Assembly (NCBI RefSeq): GCF_029537735.1
Contig: NZ_JARPUQ010000002.1
Coordinates: 1,108,240 to 1,172,239 of the forward strand
Direction: 5' to 3'
Origin: Robiginitalea aestuariiviva
GTDB lineage: Bacteria; Bacteroidota; Bacteroidia; Flavobacteriales; Flavobacteriaceae
Length of the DNA: 64,000 nucleotides
Below the pieces are notes generated by a model. The model ran no database searches, was not told where the DNA came from, and saw only the letters and a list, made by a program, of their open reading frames with translations. The first letter of the stretch is position 1. The number at the start of each line of letters is the position of its first letter. Both the position numbers and the translations under genes were made by a program. Below are positions 8,889 to 17,248 of this stretch, in pieces.

Positions 8889-9983
8889 TTACACGTTAAA
8901 CCGGAAATGCATCACATCCCCATCCTTAACTACATATTCCTTGCCTTCCACCCGCATTTTTCCGGCTTCTTTTACCTTGGCTTCGCTGCCGTAGTGGAGG
9001 TAATCCGCAAAGGCGATTACCTCTGCGCGGATAAAGCCCTTTTCGAAATCCGTATGGATCACTCCCGCAGCCTGGGGGGCGGTAGCGCCTACCGGGATGG
9101 TCCAGGCCCGCACTTCTTTTTCCCCGGCTGTGAAATAGGTCTGCAGGTTCAGTAATTTATAAGCGGAGCGGATCATTTTGGAAGCCCCGGGCTCATCCAG
9201 CCCCAGGTCTTCCAGGAATAACTGCCGCTCCTCGAAGGTCTCCAGTTCCGCAATATCGGCCTCGGTGGCCACGGCCAGCACCAAAACTTCCGCCTTTTCC
9301 CCGGCAACAGCTTCTTTCACCCGGTCTACATGGGCATTGCCGCTGCTGGCGGATTGTTCATCCACATTGCAGACATAGAGCACGGGTTTGTCGGTAATCA
9401 GCTGCATGGGGCGCACAAATTCCAAGTAGGCATCTTCGTCCACAGCAATAGCGCGTACGGAGGTTCCGCTTTCCAGACCCTGTTTCAGGGTTTCCAGCAC
9501 CTGAGCCTCCTTCTGTGCCTCCTTATTCCCGGTGCGGGCAGCACGACCAGCTTTTTCCAGACGCTTTTCCACCGTTTCCAGGTCTTTAAGCTGCAGTTCC
9601 ATATCGATGGTCTCCTTGTCCCGGATGGGGTCTACGGACCCGTCTACGTGTACCACGTTGTCATTGTCAAAACACCGCAGTACATGGAGGATCGCATCCG
9701 TTTCCCGGATGTTTCCCAGGAACTGGTTCCCGAGCCCCTCCCCTTTGCTGGCCCCTTTCACCAGGCCTGCAATATCGACAATCTCCACGGTGGCAGGCAC
9801 TACGCGCTGGGGGTTTACCAGGGTCTCCAGCTGCCCAAGCCTCGGGTCCGGCACGTTCACTACCCCGATATTGGGTTCAATGGTACAGAAGGGGAAATTC
9901 GCGCTCTGCGCCTTGGCATTGGAGAGGCAGTTAAAGAGGGTGGATTTTCCGACATTGGGCAAACCTACGATTCCGGCTTTCAT
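8889..9983 (-). CDS. ychF: YchF/OLA1-family ATPase
   Basis: 364 residues. The P-loop GLPNVGKSTLF is near the N-terminus, switch/G3 is DIAGLVKGASKGEGLGNQFL, there is an altered specificity motif NVDE, a coiled-coil insertion (about 125-165) and a C-terminal TGS domain ending in YVVKDGDVMHFRFNV. This universal Obg-related protein hydrolyses ATP and associates with ribosomes. The ATG at 9983 (MKAGIVGL) is chosen because it starts exactly at the G domain and lies 20 bases after a -7 box; the longer open frame has no support. Confidence 0.94.
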   Translation of the reverse strand: MKAGIVGLPNVGKSTLFNCLSNAKAQSANFPFCTIEPNIGVVNVPDPRLGQLETLVNPQRVVPATVEIVDIAGLVKGASKGEGLGNQFLGNIRETDAILHVLRCFDNDNVVHVDGSVDPIRDKETIDMELQLKDLETVEKRLEKAGRAARTGNKEAQKEAQVLETLKQGLESGTSVRAIAVDEDAYLEFVRPMQLITDKPVLYVCNVDEQSASSGNAHVDRVKEAVAGEKAEVLVLAVATEADIAELETFEERQLFLEDLGLDEPGASKMIRSAYKLLNLQTYFTAGEKEVRAWTIPVGATAPQAAGVIHTDFEKGFIRAEVIAFADYLHYGSEAKVKEAGKMRVEGKEYVVKDGDVMHFRFNV

Positions 9984-10002
9984 CTTGCGGTGATTTTGGC
10001 GG

Positions 10003-10010
10003 CAAATATA
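10003..10010 (-). promoter_or_regulatory. -7 box of ychF
   Basis: It reads TATATTTG on the minus strand, 19 bases upstream of the ychF ATG. A consensus match. Confidence 0.55.
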
Positions 10011-10105
10011 CGCTTTCTTAAGGGTTGACCACCGATGTGCTGCCCAGGAAAACACCACTTGTAACAAAATGGGCGCAAGGGCGTCTTAAACACAGATTCC
10101 AACCC

Positions 10106-11599
10106 ATGAAAAAAGCACTCAATTTACGCCTGTGCGCTACCCTTCTGCTTGGCCTGCTGGCTTCGGGCCTTCATGCCCAACAACGCACCTGGAAGCTTAC
10201 CGACGCCCAAACGGGCAGCCCTGTGATTTTTGCAACGATCCGGACCGGGGCCCAAAGCGGCACCATCAGCAATGAGGAAGGCGCCTTTAACCTGGATCCC
10301 GGCCAGGCTAAAACGGGTATTCAGATTTCTTGTATGGGATACCGAACCCTTACCCTTACATCACAGGAATTGGAGAATGCCCCGGAAACCCTGCAAATGA
10401 CCCCGGCGGCCATTGCGCTCAATGAAGTCCGGGTAGGCGAAGCCATCCCTTCTGCAGAAACGGTCATTAGCCGGGCACGGGCACGCCTGGAGCAGAATTA
10501 TGCCCTGGGTACAGCTTCTTTCAGGGTTTTTTACCGGCAGTCCGAAGCCATGGCCTTCGACCGGCTGGACCTGGAACTGGAAAAAGCCTCCGACCTGAAC
10601 CGGGAAGCCCTGAAAGCGGCCGATGCGCGCCTGCGTCGTCTTGGGCAGGATTTGGTAAAAAGCCAGGCACGGGAATATCTGGACCTCAATGGGATGCTGC
10701 AAATACATGCAGATACCCTGGGTGCCCTGCGCATATCCAGGGCCACCGCCCTGGTGGACCATAATCGCGACTACTCCCCGGAACAAATCCAGCAGCGGGC
10801 CCAGGAGATTATTCTGGACCATCTGGATACCACACAGACCTACAAGGTAAAGACCGGAATATTCAAAATTGAAGACAGTGTGTCTGTGGCCGACGAATTC
10901 CTGGAGCAGGAAGACGCCTCCCGGGACAGTTCCGACTTCGGGATGCTCCGGCACAGCCATAAGGAATTGCTGCGGCTGGCCGGCTGGCAGGGCAACCACC
11001 TGAACCGGCTGCTGGACGCAGACTGGTACCGTTACGCTTTTCTGGGGGCCACCTATTTTGACGGGAATTACGTCTATGCCATTGCGTTTTCACCCCGTCG
11101 GCACAAGGCCAAATTTTCCGGGACGCTCTATGTAGATGCGGCCAGTTATGCCGTCCTGAAAATGGACTACGCCTATGCCGAGGGACGGGAAGGGGAAAAG
11201 GTAAACCTGAAGTTGTTACTGGGTATCAAATACGCCGAAAACCTGTATAGGGGCACTGTTATTTACCGCCGTAATATGGAAGGGAAATACGCACCCTATT
11301 TTATTCAAAGAGAACAGGGTAACTACATTTACCTTCATCGTGGCTTAAAATTTATTGAGAACAGTGCTGCAGGGCGAAAGGTCGCCTTCGATTTTCTCAT
11401 GGAAGGCGGGGTGCGCACCCACCAAAATCTCCTTGTGCAGCCCATGGAATCCGAAGCCGGCAATCCTTTTGAAGGGTATACGGAGCCCAAACAGATTTAT
11501 GTACGGCAGCTGGACCGTTTTGCTCCTTCGGTATGGCAAGACCCGGAAGTCATGGCCCCGCTTGAAGAGATGCGGCAATTCCGGGTGGAAAAGCCCTAG
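10106..11599 (+). CDS. exported protein with carboxypeptidase-regulatory-like N-terminal domain
   Basis: 497 residues from the ATG at 10106 ([18 protein letters not shown]), which gives a clean signal peptide cleaved near LHAQ. Residues about 25-105 resemble the CarboxypepD_reg-like beta-sandwich common on Bacteroidota envelope proteins. The remainder is beta-rich, with sequence typical of DUF5686-like outer-membrane-associated proteins, but I cannot assign it firmly. No TonB plug or full barrel is evident. It is followed convergently (4-base overlap of stops) by the ferredoxin gene. Role unknown; probably surface or outer-membrane located. Confidence 0.75.
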   Translation: MKKALNLRLCATLLLGLLASGLHAQQRTWKLTDAQTGSPVIFATIRTGAQSGTISNEEGAFNLDPGQAKTGIQISCMGYRTLTLTSQELENAPETLQMTPAAIALNEVRVGEAIPSAETVISRARARLEQNYALGTASFRVFYRQSEAMAFDRLDLELEKASDLNREALKAADARLRRLGQDLVKSQAREYLDLNGMLQIHADTLGALRISRATALVDHNRDYSPEQIQQRAQEIILDHLDTTQTYKVKTGIFKIEDSVSVADEFLEQEDASRDSSDFGMLRHSHKELLRLAGWQGNHLNRLLDADWYRYAFLGATYFDGNYVYAIAFSPRRHKAKFSGTLYVDAASYAVLKMDYAYAEGREGEKVNLKLLLGIKYAENLYRGTVIYRRNMEGKYAPYFIQREQGNYIYLHRGLKFIENSAAGRKVAFDFLMEGGVRTHQNLLVQPMESEAGNPFEGYTEPKQIYVRQLDRFAPSVWQDPEVMAPLEEMRQFRVEKP

Positions 11600-11946
11600 T
11601 CCGGATGCATAAACCGCTGCTTCCCGAGCAGCTGTTCTTCCGTCTCTACATGGTCTTCGTCCGGCACACAGCAATCCACCGGACAAACGGCTGCGCACTG
11701 GGGCTCTTCGTGGAAGCCCATGCATTCGGTACATTTATCCGGAGCAATGTAATACACCTCGTCGCTAATAGGGTCCTGGACGGCATCGGCATCCACTTCC
11801 TTCCCATCGGGCAGTACTACCTTTCCGGCAAGGGAGGTACCATCGCTGTAGCGCCATTGATCGGCACCTTCATAAATGGCGGTATTTGGGCATTCGGGCT
11901 CGCAAGCGCCGCAATTGATGCATTCGTCGGTAATAATTATGGCCAT
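11596..11946 (-). CDS. 4Fe-4S dicluster ferredoxin
   Basis: 116 residues from the ATG at 11946 ([20 protein letters not shown]). Two cluster-binding sets are present: CxxCxxCxxxCP at the N-terminus and CTEC-x8-C-xxx-CPVDCC in the second half, with an insertion of about 35 residues between them. This is the Alvin/YfhL-like ferredoxin layout. It is an electron carrier whose partner is not shown. It is divergent from the acyl-CoA reductase gene with back-to-back -7 boxes, suggesting related control. The longer open frame upstream lacks any homology-like sequence and was rejected. Confidence 0.9.
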   Translation of the reverse strand: MAIIITDECINCGACEPECPNTAIYEGADQWRYSDGTSLAGKVVLPDGKEVDADAVQDPISDEVYYIAPDKCTECMGFHEEPQCAAVCPVDCCVPDEDHVETEEQLLGKQRFMHPD

Positions 11947-12008
11947 CTCGTTTTTCTTTTTCCAACGTGATCTCCCGGCCAAAAGTTGTATCCGGCAGCC
12001 GGGATGTC

Positions 12009-12026
12009 TATTTTTGCCCAAAGTTA
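12009..12026. promoter_or_regulatory. back-to-back -7 boxes, ferredoxin / acyl-CoA reductase
   Basis: Plus-strand TATTTTTG at 12009-12016 faces the reductase gene (ATG 12055). Minus-strand TAACTTTG at 12019-12026 faces the ferredoxin gene (ATG 11946). The two boxes are separated by only 2 bases, so the two polymerases would compete for the same DNA. Confidence 0.55.
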
Positions 12027-12054
12027 ATGGCAAAACCCCAAGCCTACAAATCCC

Positions 12055-13116
12055 ATGCGTCTGAATTCCCATATGCAAAAAGCCCTGACTGCCCTTGGAG
12101 CAGAAATTCGGGAAGTGACCGCCCTGCAGGATAATGCCCCTGAGGCCCTGGCTGTAGATTTTCCCGAATGGGACCAGTTGCTTCGGCAGGTGGCCGTGGA
12201 AAACCCGTGGTTTACCCCAGCCGAGGTTACGGAAGCCCTGAAGCAATGGGGGGATTGCCTGTACCCAGATGCCCTGGAATCCTGGATGCAATCCTACCCG
12301 GAGCCGGAAGGAAAACCCCGCAAAGTGGGGTTGGTAATGGCCGGAAACATCCCGCTGGTGGGCTTCCACGACCTGCTTAGTGTGCTGGTTACCGGAAACC
12401 ATGCTATGGTGCGCTGCGCGTCCAATGACCGCAGATTATTGCCCTTTTTATGGCAACGTCTCTGCCGTTACCAACCGGAGTTGGAGGGCCTTGCAGGCTT
12501 TACGGAAGGCCGGCTGGAGGCATTCGATGCCGTCATTGCTACGGGCAGCAACAACACTGCCCGCTATTTTGAATACTATTTCCGGGACAAGCCTCACATT
12601 ATCCGTAAAAACCGGAACAGCATCGGGGTACTGGATGGGGAAGAAAATCCCGAGGCCCTGGCCGGGCTTGCCGCAGACGTGTTCCGCTATTTCGGGATGG
12701 GATGCCGCAGCATCTCCAAACTTATGGTCCCTGAAGGATATGATTTTGACCCCCTGTTCCAGGCTTTTTATCCCCACCGGACCCTGCTGGAGCACCCGAA
12801 ATACGCCAACAATTACGATTACAACAAGGCCGTTTACCTGATGAGCGGTGCCCCCATGCTGGACAATGGGTTTCTGCTCCTGAAAGAGGATTCGGGCCTG
12901 GGTTCCCCCATAGGCACCCTTTTTTACGAGCCCTATGCCTCACGGGAACAAGTCCAGCGGCGTTTGGCGGAAAACCAGGCGCAGTTGCAATGCGTTGCCG
13001 GGCCACAGTGGGTGGCAGGCGCCATTCCTTTCGGGACCACCCAGAAGCCCGGGCTTTCAGACTATGCCGATGGGGTGGATACTGTTGAATTCCTGTTGAG
13101 AATTCGGGCAAATTAA
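12055..13116 (+). CDS. LuxC-like acyl-CoA reductase
   Basis: 353 residues of the LuxC/aldehyde-dehydrogenase-like fold. Features visible are a Rossmann-type start ([17 protein letters not shown]), the [15 protein letters not shown] stretch and the predicted catalytic cysteine C217 in [13 protein letters not shown]. Such enzymes reduce acyl-CoA or acyl thioesters to aldehydes. It lies upstream of serC-serA and divergent from a ferredoxin, an arrangement I recall from other flavobacteria. An alternative start is M7. Product use (fatty aldehyde versus another acyl group) is unknown. Confidence 0.82.
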   Translation: MRLNSHMQKALTALGAEIREVTALQDNAPEALAVDFPEWDQLLRQVAVENPWFTPAEVTEALKQWGDCLYPDALESWMQSYPEPEGKPRKVGLVMAGNIPLVGFHDLLSVLVTGNHAMVRCASNDRRLLPFLWQRLCRYQPELEGLAGFTEGRLEAFDAVIATGSNNTARYFEYYFRDKPHIIRKNRNSIGVLDGEENPEALAGLAADVFRYFGMGCRSISKLMVPEGYDFDPLFQAFYPHRTLLEHPKYANNYDYNKAVYLMSGAPMLDNGFLLLKEDSGLGSPIGTLFYEPYASREQVQRRLAENQAQLQCVAGPQWVAGAIPFGTTQKPGLSDYADGVDTVEFLLRIRAN

Positions 13117-13180
13117 ATGGAGGAGCCCTGCGTGGTTTCACACATAATTCAGACCTTTAAGGCCTTAAAATCGAGAACCG

Positions 13181-14245
13181 ATGAAAAAGCACAATTTCAG
13201 CGCTGGTCCCTGTATCCTGCCCAGGGAAGTTATGGACAAAGCCGCGGATGCCGTTCGCGACCTGGACGGCACCGGGCTTTCGCTGATTGAAATATCCCAC
13301 CGGAGCGCAGAATTTGTAGCGGTTATGGAACGCGCCCGCAGCCTGGTCCTGGAATTGATGGACCTGGAGGGCAAAGGTTACGAAGTGCTCTTCCTGCAAG
13401 GAGGTGCCAGCATGCAATTCCTGATGGCGGCCTATAACCTGCTGGAAACCCGTGCAGGGTATATCAATACCGGTACCTGGAGTGGCAAAGCCATCAAGGA
13501 AGCCCGGTTGTTCGGGGAAGTGTTGGAAGTCGCTTCATCCGAAGCGGACCAGTTCCGGAGCATCCCGAAAGGTTTCGAAGTGCCTGCAGGCCTGGATTAT
13601 CTGCACCTGACCACCAACAATACCATTTTCGGCACTCAGTTTAAGGATATCCCTCAATGCGATGCCCCCCTGGTGGCCGACATGAGTTCCGATATCTTTT
13701 CGCGCTCCATGGATTTCAGCCAGTTCGGGCTGATCTATGCCGGGGCCCAGAAAAACATGGGGCCGGCAGGAGCCACCCTGGTCGTCGTCCGGGAAGACCT
13801 CCTGGGCCGGGTCACGCGCAAAATCCCTTCGATGCTGGATTACCAGGTACACATCTCCAAGGACAGTATGTTTAACACCCCTCCGGTCTTTGCGGTATAC
13901 ACCTCCATGCTTACCCTGCAATGGCTGAAAGCGCAAGGCGGAATTGCCGCCATGGAGGAACGCAATGCCAAGAAGGCCAAGCTGCTGTATTCAGAAATTG
14001 ACCTGAACCCCCTGTTTCAGGGATTTGCGGCCACAGCGGATCGTTCAGACATGAACGCCACCTTTACCCTAACGGACCCGGAACTTAAGGATCGGTTCGA
14101 CCAGATGTGGAAAGCGGCCGGCATCAATGGCCTGAACGGCCACCGCTCCGTGGGCGGCTACCGGGCATCTATGTACAATGCCCTGAGCCTGGAGAGTGTG
14201 GGCGTTCTGGTGGACGTGATGAGCGACCTGGAACGCAAAGCCTGA
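13181..14245 (+). CDS. serC: phosphoserine aminotransferase
   Basis: 354 residues, class V PLP enzyme. It starts KKHNFSAGPC as usual for SerC. The PLP lysine is K191 in YAGAQKNMGPAG; the phosphate-binding GGASMQF and the C-terminal GHRSVGGYRASMYNA are standard. It converts 3-phosphohydroxypyruvate to O-phosphoserine. serA follows after 28 bases, so the two make an operon for the first two steps of serine synthesis. No serB lies nearby. Confidence 0.95.
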   Translation: MKKHNFSAGPCILPREVMDKAADAVRDLDGTGLSLIEISHRSAEFVAVMERARSLVLELMDLEGKGYEVLFLQGGASMQFLMAAYNLLETRAGYINTGTWSGKAIKEARLFGEVLEVASSEADQFRSIPKGFEVPAGLDYLHLTTNNTIFGTQFKDIPQCDAPLVADMSSDIFSRSMDFSQFGLIYAGAQKNMGPAGATLVVVREDLLGRVTRKIPSMLDYQVHISKDSMFNTPPVFAVYTSMLTLQWLKAQGGIAAMEERNAKKAKLLYSEIDLNPLFQGFAATADRSDMNATFTLTDPELKDRFDQMWKAAGINGLNGHRSVGGYRASMYNALSLESVGVLVDVMSDLERKA

Positions 14246-14273
14246 TTTTAATCCCAAAAACCTGAATTCATAC

Positions 14274-15245
14274 ATGTTGCGAGTATTGGCAAACGACGGC
14301 ATTTCCGATGCCGGAAAAGAACGCCTGGAAGCTGCCGGCTTTGAAGTCCTTACCACCCGGGTAGCCCAGGAACAACTTACCGCCTTTCTGGACCGGGAGA
14401 AGATCGCTGCCCTGCTGGTGCGTTCGGCCACCCAGGTTACCCCTGAGGTGATCGACGCTGCAGGCCATCTGAAAATTATCGGCCGGGCCGGCGTTGGCCT
14501 GGATAACATAGCTGTGGAACATGCCCGCAAAAAGGGCATCCCGGTGATCAATACCCCCGGCGCCTCGGCAGATTCTGTAGCCGAGCTGGTGTTTGCCCAC
14601 CTGATGGGTGGGGTGCGCTTCCTGCACGACTCCAACCGACAGATGCCTCTGGAGGGGGACCAGATCTTTAAACAACTGAAGAAACAGTATTCTAAGGGCA
14701 CCGAGGTAAAGGGTAAAACCATGGGGATCGTGGGCTTTGGCCGCATTGGCAAGGCTGTGGCCCAACGCGCTTTGGGCCTGGGCATGAAAGTGGTCTTTGC
14801 CGACCCCGAAGTAACCCATGCCCAGGTAAGCCTGGAATTCGCAGACGGGCAACGCCTGCATTTTGACGTACAGGGCGCTCCTTTTCGGGAAGTATTAGCA
14901 ATGTGCGACTTTCTTTCGCTGCATGTCCCTGCCCAGGATAAACCGCTGATCGGGGAAAAAGAACTGGGGCTGATGAAACGGGGCGCGGCCATCATCAATA
15001 CCTCCCGGGGCGGGGTGCTGGACGAACCTGCCCTGCTCCAGGCCCTGGAGGCCGGGCATATCCGTTTTGCCGCACTTGATGTCTTTACCTCGGAACCTGC
15101 CCCGGAAGTCCAGTTGTTGATGCACCCCCAACTGTCCCTGAGCCCCCATATTGGGGCAGCAACCAGGGAAGCTCAGGATCGCATTGGGCTGGAACTGGCC
15201 GACCAGTTGATTGCCTGGCATAAAAACGGGTTTCAGGAGGCCTGA
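14274..15245 (+). CDS. serA: D-3-phosphoglycerate dehydrogenase (short form, no ACT domain)
   Basis: 323 residues of the D-2-hydroxyacid dehydrogenase family. The NAD site is MGIVGFGRIGKAV; catalytic elements are TSRGGVLDEPAL and the histidine of PHIGAAT. It ends after the catalytic core, so the regulatory ACT/ASB domains of E. coli SerA are missing and feedback by serine is unlikely through that route. Its place directly after serC supports the 3-phosphoglycerate assignment over other hydroxyacid substrates. Confidence 0.9.
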   Translation: MLRVLANDGISDAGKERLEAAGFEVLTTRVAQEQLTAFLDREKIAALLVRSATQVTPEVIDAAGHLKIIGRAGVGLDNIAVEHARKKGIPVINTPGASADSVAELVFAHLMGGVRFLHDSNRQMPLEGDQIFKQLKKQYSKGTEVKGKTMGIVGFGRIGKAVAQRALGLGMKVVFADPEVTHAQVSLEFADGQRLHFDVQGAPFREVLAMCDFLSLHVPAQDKPLIGEKELGLMKRGAAIINTSRGGVLDEPALLQALEAGHIRFAALDVFTSEPAPEVQLLMHPQLSLSPHIGAATREAQDRIGLELADQLIAWHKNGFQEA

Positions 15246-15295
15246 ATAGCCCAAAAAGGTAGTATCTTCCATACCGAATACTAAACACTACAAAA

Positions 15296-15934
15296 ATGTC
15301 TGGAATTTTAGACCTGATGAGCAGCCCCATGGGGCAACAACTGATCCGGGGCGTTTCGCAGGAAACCGGCCAGCCGGAAGACCAAACTGCCAACCTCCTG
15401 TCCATGGCCATGCCCCTGCTGATGGGTGCCATGAAAAAGAATGCCTCCACCCCGGAAGGGGCAGCAGGCTTGATGAACGCCCTCTCCTCCAAACACAGCG
15501 GAGGTATCCTGGACGACCTTGGTGGTTTGTTCAGCGGGGGTGTGGATGCCTCTGTCATGAAGGACGGGGCCGGTATCCTGGGACACGTCCTGGGAAGCCG
15601 TCAGCCCGCTGTTGAAAATGCCCTGAGCCAGAAATCCGGCATGGACCCTTCTGCCATTGCCAACATCCTTAAGATAGCGGCACCTATCGTTATGGGTTTC
15701 CTGGGGCGCCAGCGGGCCCAGACCAACGTTTCCGATGCAAACGGACTCACCTCCCTTTTGGGGAGTATGCTGGGCGGGCAACCGCAGGCTAACCAGAGCC
15801 TGATCACCAGCCTGATCGATACCGACGGGGATGGCAGCGTGCTGGACGATGTGGCAGATATGGTTCTGGGCAGTTCCTCCAAAAAGAAAAGCAGTGGCCT
15901 GGGCGGCTTGCTCGGCGGGCTTTTTGGGAAATAA
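15296..15934 (+). CDS. DUF937-type protein with an EF-hand-like loop
   Basis: 212 residues, Gly/Met/Leu-rich, with the YidB-like/DUF937 repeated helical pattern (LMSSPMGQQLIRGVS; later LKIAAPIVMGFLGRQRA). Near the C-terminus the segment DTDGDGSVLDDVADM matches a calcium-binding DxDxDGxxxxD loop. It ends with a glycine-rich GLGGLLGGLFGK tail. No signal peptide. Function is unknown. A strong hairpin terminator follows. Confidence 0.8.
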   Translation: MSGILDLMSSPMGQQLIRGVSQETGQPEDQTANLLSMAMPLLMGAMKKNASTPEGAAGLMNALSSKHSGGILDDLGGLFSGGVDASVMKDGAGILGHVLGSRQPAVENALSQKSGMDPSAIANILKIAAPIVMGFLGRQRAQTNVSDANGLTSLLGSMLGGQPQANQSLITSLIDTDGDGSVLDDVADMVLGSSSKKKSSGLGGLLGGLFGK

Positions 15935-15955
15935 CAAAGACCTGAATGCAATGTT

Positions 15956-15984
15956 AAACCACCGGGGCCTCCGGTGGTTTTTTT
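15956..15984 (+). terminator. rho-independent terminator
   Basis: A perfect 10-bp stem (AAACCACCGG/CCGGTGGTTT) with a 5-base loop and a run of T. It ends the serC-serA-DUF937 region. Confidence 0.9.
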
Positions 15985-16008
15985 GTACCTTATAAAAAAA
16001 TCTTTTGC

Positions 16009-16455
16009 ATGAAAACCCTTCCATTTATGTTGCTTGGGCTGGTCTTAGCCTCGGCCATGGCCTGTGGTACCCCAAAGGGTATTGAGGTTAGTGAAACCGA
16101 ACGGGAAATATTCGCCCGTCAAACCCCGGATAGCGTACGGATTGCGGATGCCGAATCCCAGTATGAAATCGTGATCATAGACCCCGGGTTTTACAATTGG
16201 CTGGTGAGTGTAGCCAAGCCCGAAGGCTATTATTCCCAGACCTTTCTGGAAACCCGCAATGCCATCTACGTAACCAATTGGAACCAGCGCGCATTGTTAC
16301 CCAGGCAGTATGACTCTTCTCTATATGTATGGCCCATAGATTACGACCCCAAAATCAACTACGGTTACGAGGTCAATTATAAACTTTACAACTACTTTAT
16401 CTACTTCCAGCGGAAGTATAATCAACGGCTGGGTCCCTTCCTGCCCCGCATCTAA
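16009..16455 (+). CDS. lipoprotein, DUF6146-like
   Basis: 148 residues. The signal peptide ends in AMAC with Cys at 19. The mature protein is rich in Tyr/Asn/Trp (FYNWLVSVAKPEGYYSQ, VTNWNQRALL) and closes with YNYFIYFQRKYNQRLGPFLP. This pattern is what I recall for the small flavobacterial DUF6146 lipoproteins. No enzymatic motif is seen. The next gene has its own -7 box within 25 bases. Confidence 0.75.
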   Translation: MKTLPFMLLGLVLASAMACGTPKGIEVSETEREIFARQTPDSVRIADAESQYEIVIIDPGFYNWLVSVAKPEGYYSQTFLETRNAIYVTNWNQRALLPRQYDSSLYVWPIDYDPKINYGYEVNYKLYNYFIYFQRKYNQRLGPFLPRI

Positions 16456-16461
16456 ATTGCG

Positions 16462-16469
16462 TATATTTG
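16462..16469 (+). promoter_or_regulatory. -7 box of the 108-aa membrane protein gene
   Basis: TATATTTG, a consensus match, ending 10 bases upstream of the ATG at 16480. Confidence 0.5.
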
Positions 16470-16479
16470 CGGCCTCATT

Positions 16480-16806
16480 ATGGCTGGAATGAAGAAACTC
16501 AAAGCCCGGTGGGGCATTACCTCCAATACCCAACTGCTTATTATTTGCGTGGTCTTTGCGATTACAGGCTCTGCATCGGTATGGGTGGCCAAACCCTTCC
16601 TGCACTGGATTCGCCTGGATTCACTGAAGGAAATAACCGAGTGGTGGGGACCCTGGATCTACTGGAGCCTGCGCATTCTGCTGATTTTCCCATTCTACCA
16701 GGTATTGCTGGTGCTGTTTGGCTGGCTTTTCGGGCAATTCAAATTCTTTTGGGCCTTTGAAAAGAAAATGCTGAAGCGTCTGGGTCTCGGAGCGCTTCTG
16801 CCCTGA
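16480..16806 (+). CDS. small inner-membrane protein (DUF6787-like)
   Basis: 108 residues with two hydrophobic segments (about 20-38 and 62-85) separated by an amphipathic stretch with several Trp (WWGPWIYWSLRI). It starts with a basic KKLKARWGITSN. No catalytic motif. The first ATG (MAGMKK) is used because it follows the -7 box; M4 is possible. Confidence 0.72.
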   Translation: MAGMKKLKARWGITSNTQLLIICVVFAITGSASVWVAKPFLHWIRLDSLKEITEWWGPWIYWSLRILLIFPFYQVLLVLFGWLFGQFKFFWAFEKKMLKRLGLGALLP

Positions 16807-16825
16807 TTTATCATTTTCTTAACAG

Positions 16826-16854
16826 TTGAACAAGCGTAGCGGTCCTTATTTTTG
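16826..16854 (+). promoter_or_regulatory. promoter of the His-rich protein gene
   Basis: A -33-like TTG at 16826-16828 and a -7 box TATTTTTG at 16847-16854 are 18 bases apart, the usual Bacteroidota layout. The ATG at 16860 follows almost directly. Confidence 0.5.
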
Positions 16855-16859
16855 CTGCC

Positions 16860-17177
16860 ATGCGTGTTCTTGCCCTACATAGGATTGCCGCAATCCTGCT
16901 GCTGCTACTGCTGCACCTGCCCGCCCTGCAGGAGGCTCTGCACGGTATGCGGGAGCACTCGGAGTCCCACTGCAAGGAAAACTTCAGCACGCATTATCAC
17001 TCTACCGAGTGGCATTGCGATTTTGACCACTACCATTTTTCCCCAGCCCTGGAAGCGGCCATTCCCCTAACACCACAACCCGTATTCCGGGCTATTTATG
17101 CCGCTCCGCTAGCCTATTACCCGGTCTACACGGGTGGGGATTTTAGCACCCTGCAGCTGCGGGGTCCGCCCTGTTGA
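16860..17177 (+). CDS. small exported His-rich protein upstream of a TonB receptor
   Basis: 105 residues. The N-terminal hydrophobic stretch LLLLLLHLPALQEAL is a likely signal or anchor. Residues about 30-60 hold a dense His/Cys/acid patch (EHSESHCKEN, HYHSTEWHCDFDHYHF); ten histidines in all. Such patches often bind zinc or copper. It is 71 bases upstream of a TonB-dependent receptor gene, which suggests a metal-related pair, though no direct proof is in the sequence. No known family was recognised. Confidence 0.7.
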   Translation: MRVLALHRIAAILLLLLLHLPALQEALHGMREHSESHCKENFSTHYHSTEWHCDFDHYHFSPALEAAIPLTPQPVFRAIYAAPLAYYPVYTGGDFSTLQLRGPPC

Positions 17178-17248
17178 AAAGGTTTTTCTGTTTTGTGCCC
17201 GGATACCAACGGGCAACACCTTTTCAATAAACTACAATCGCATTACTC

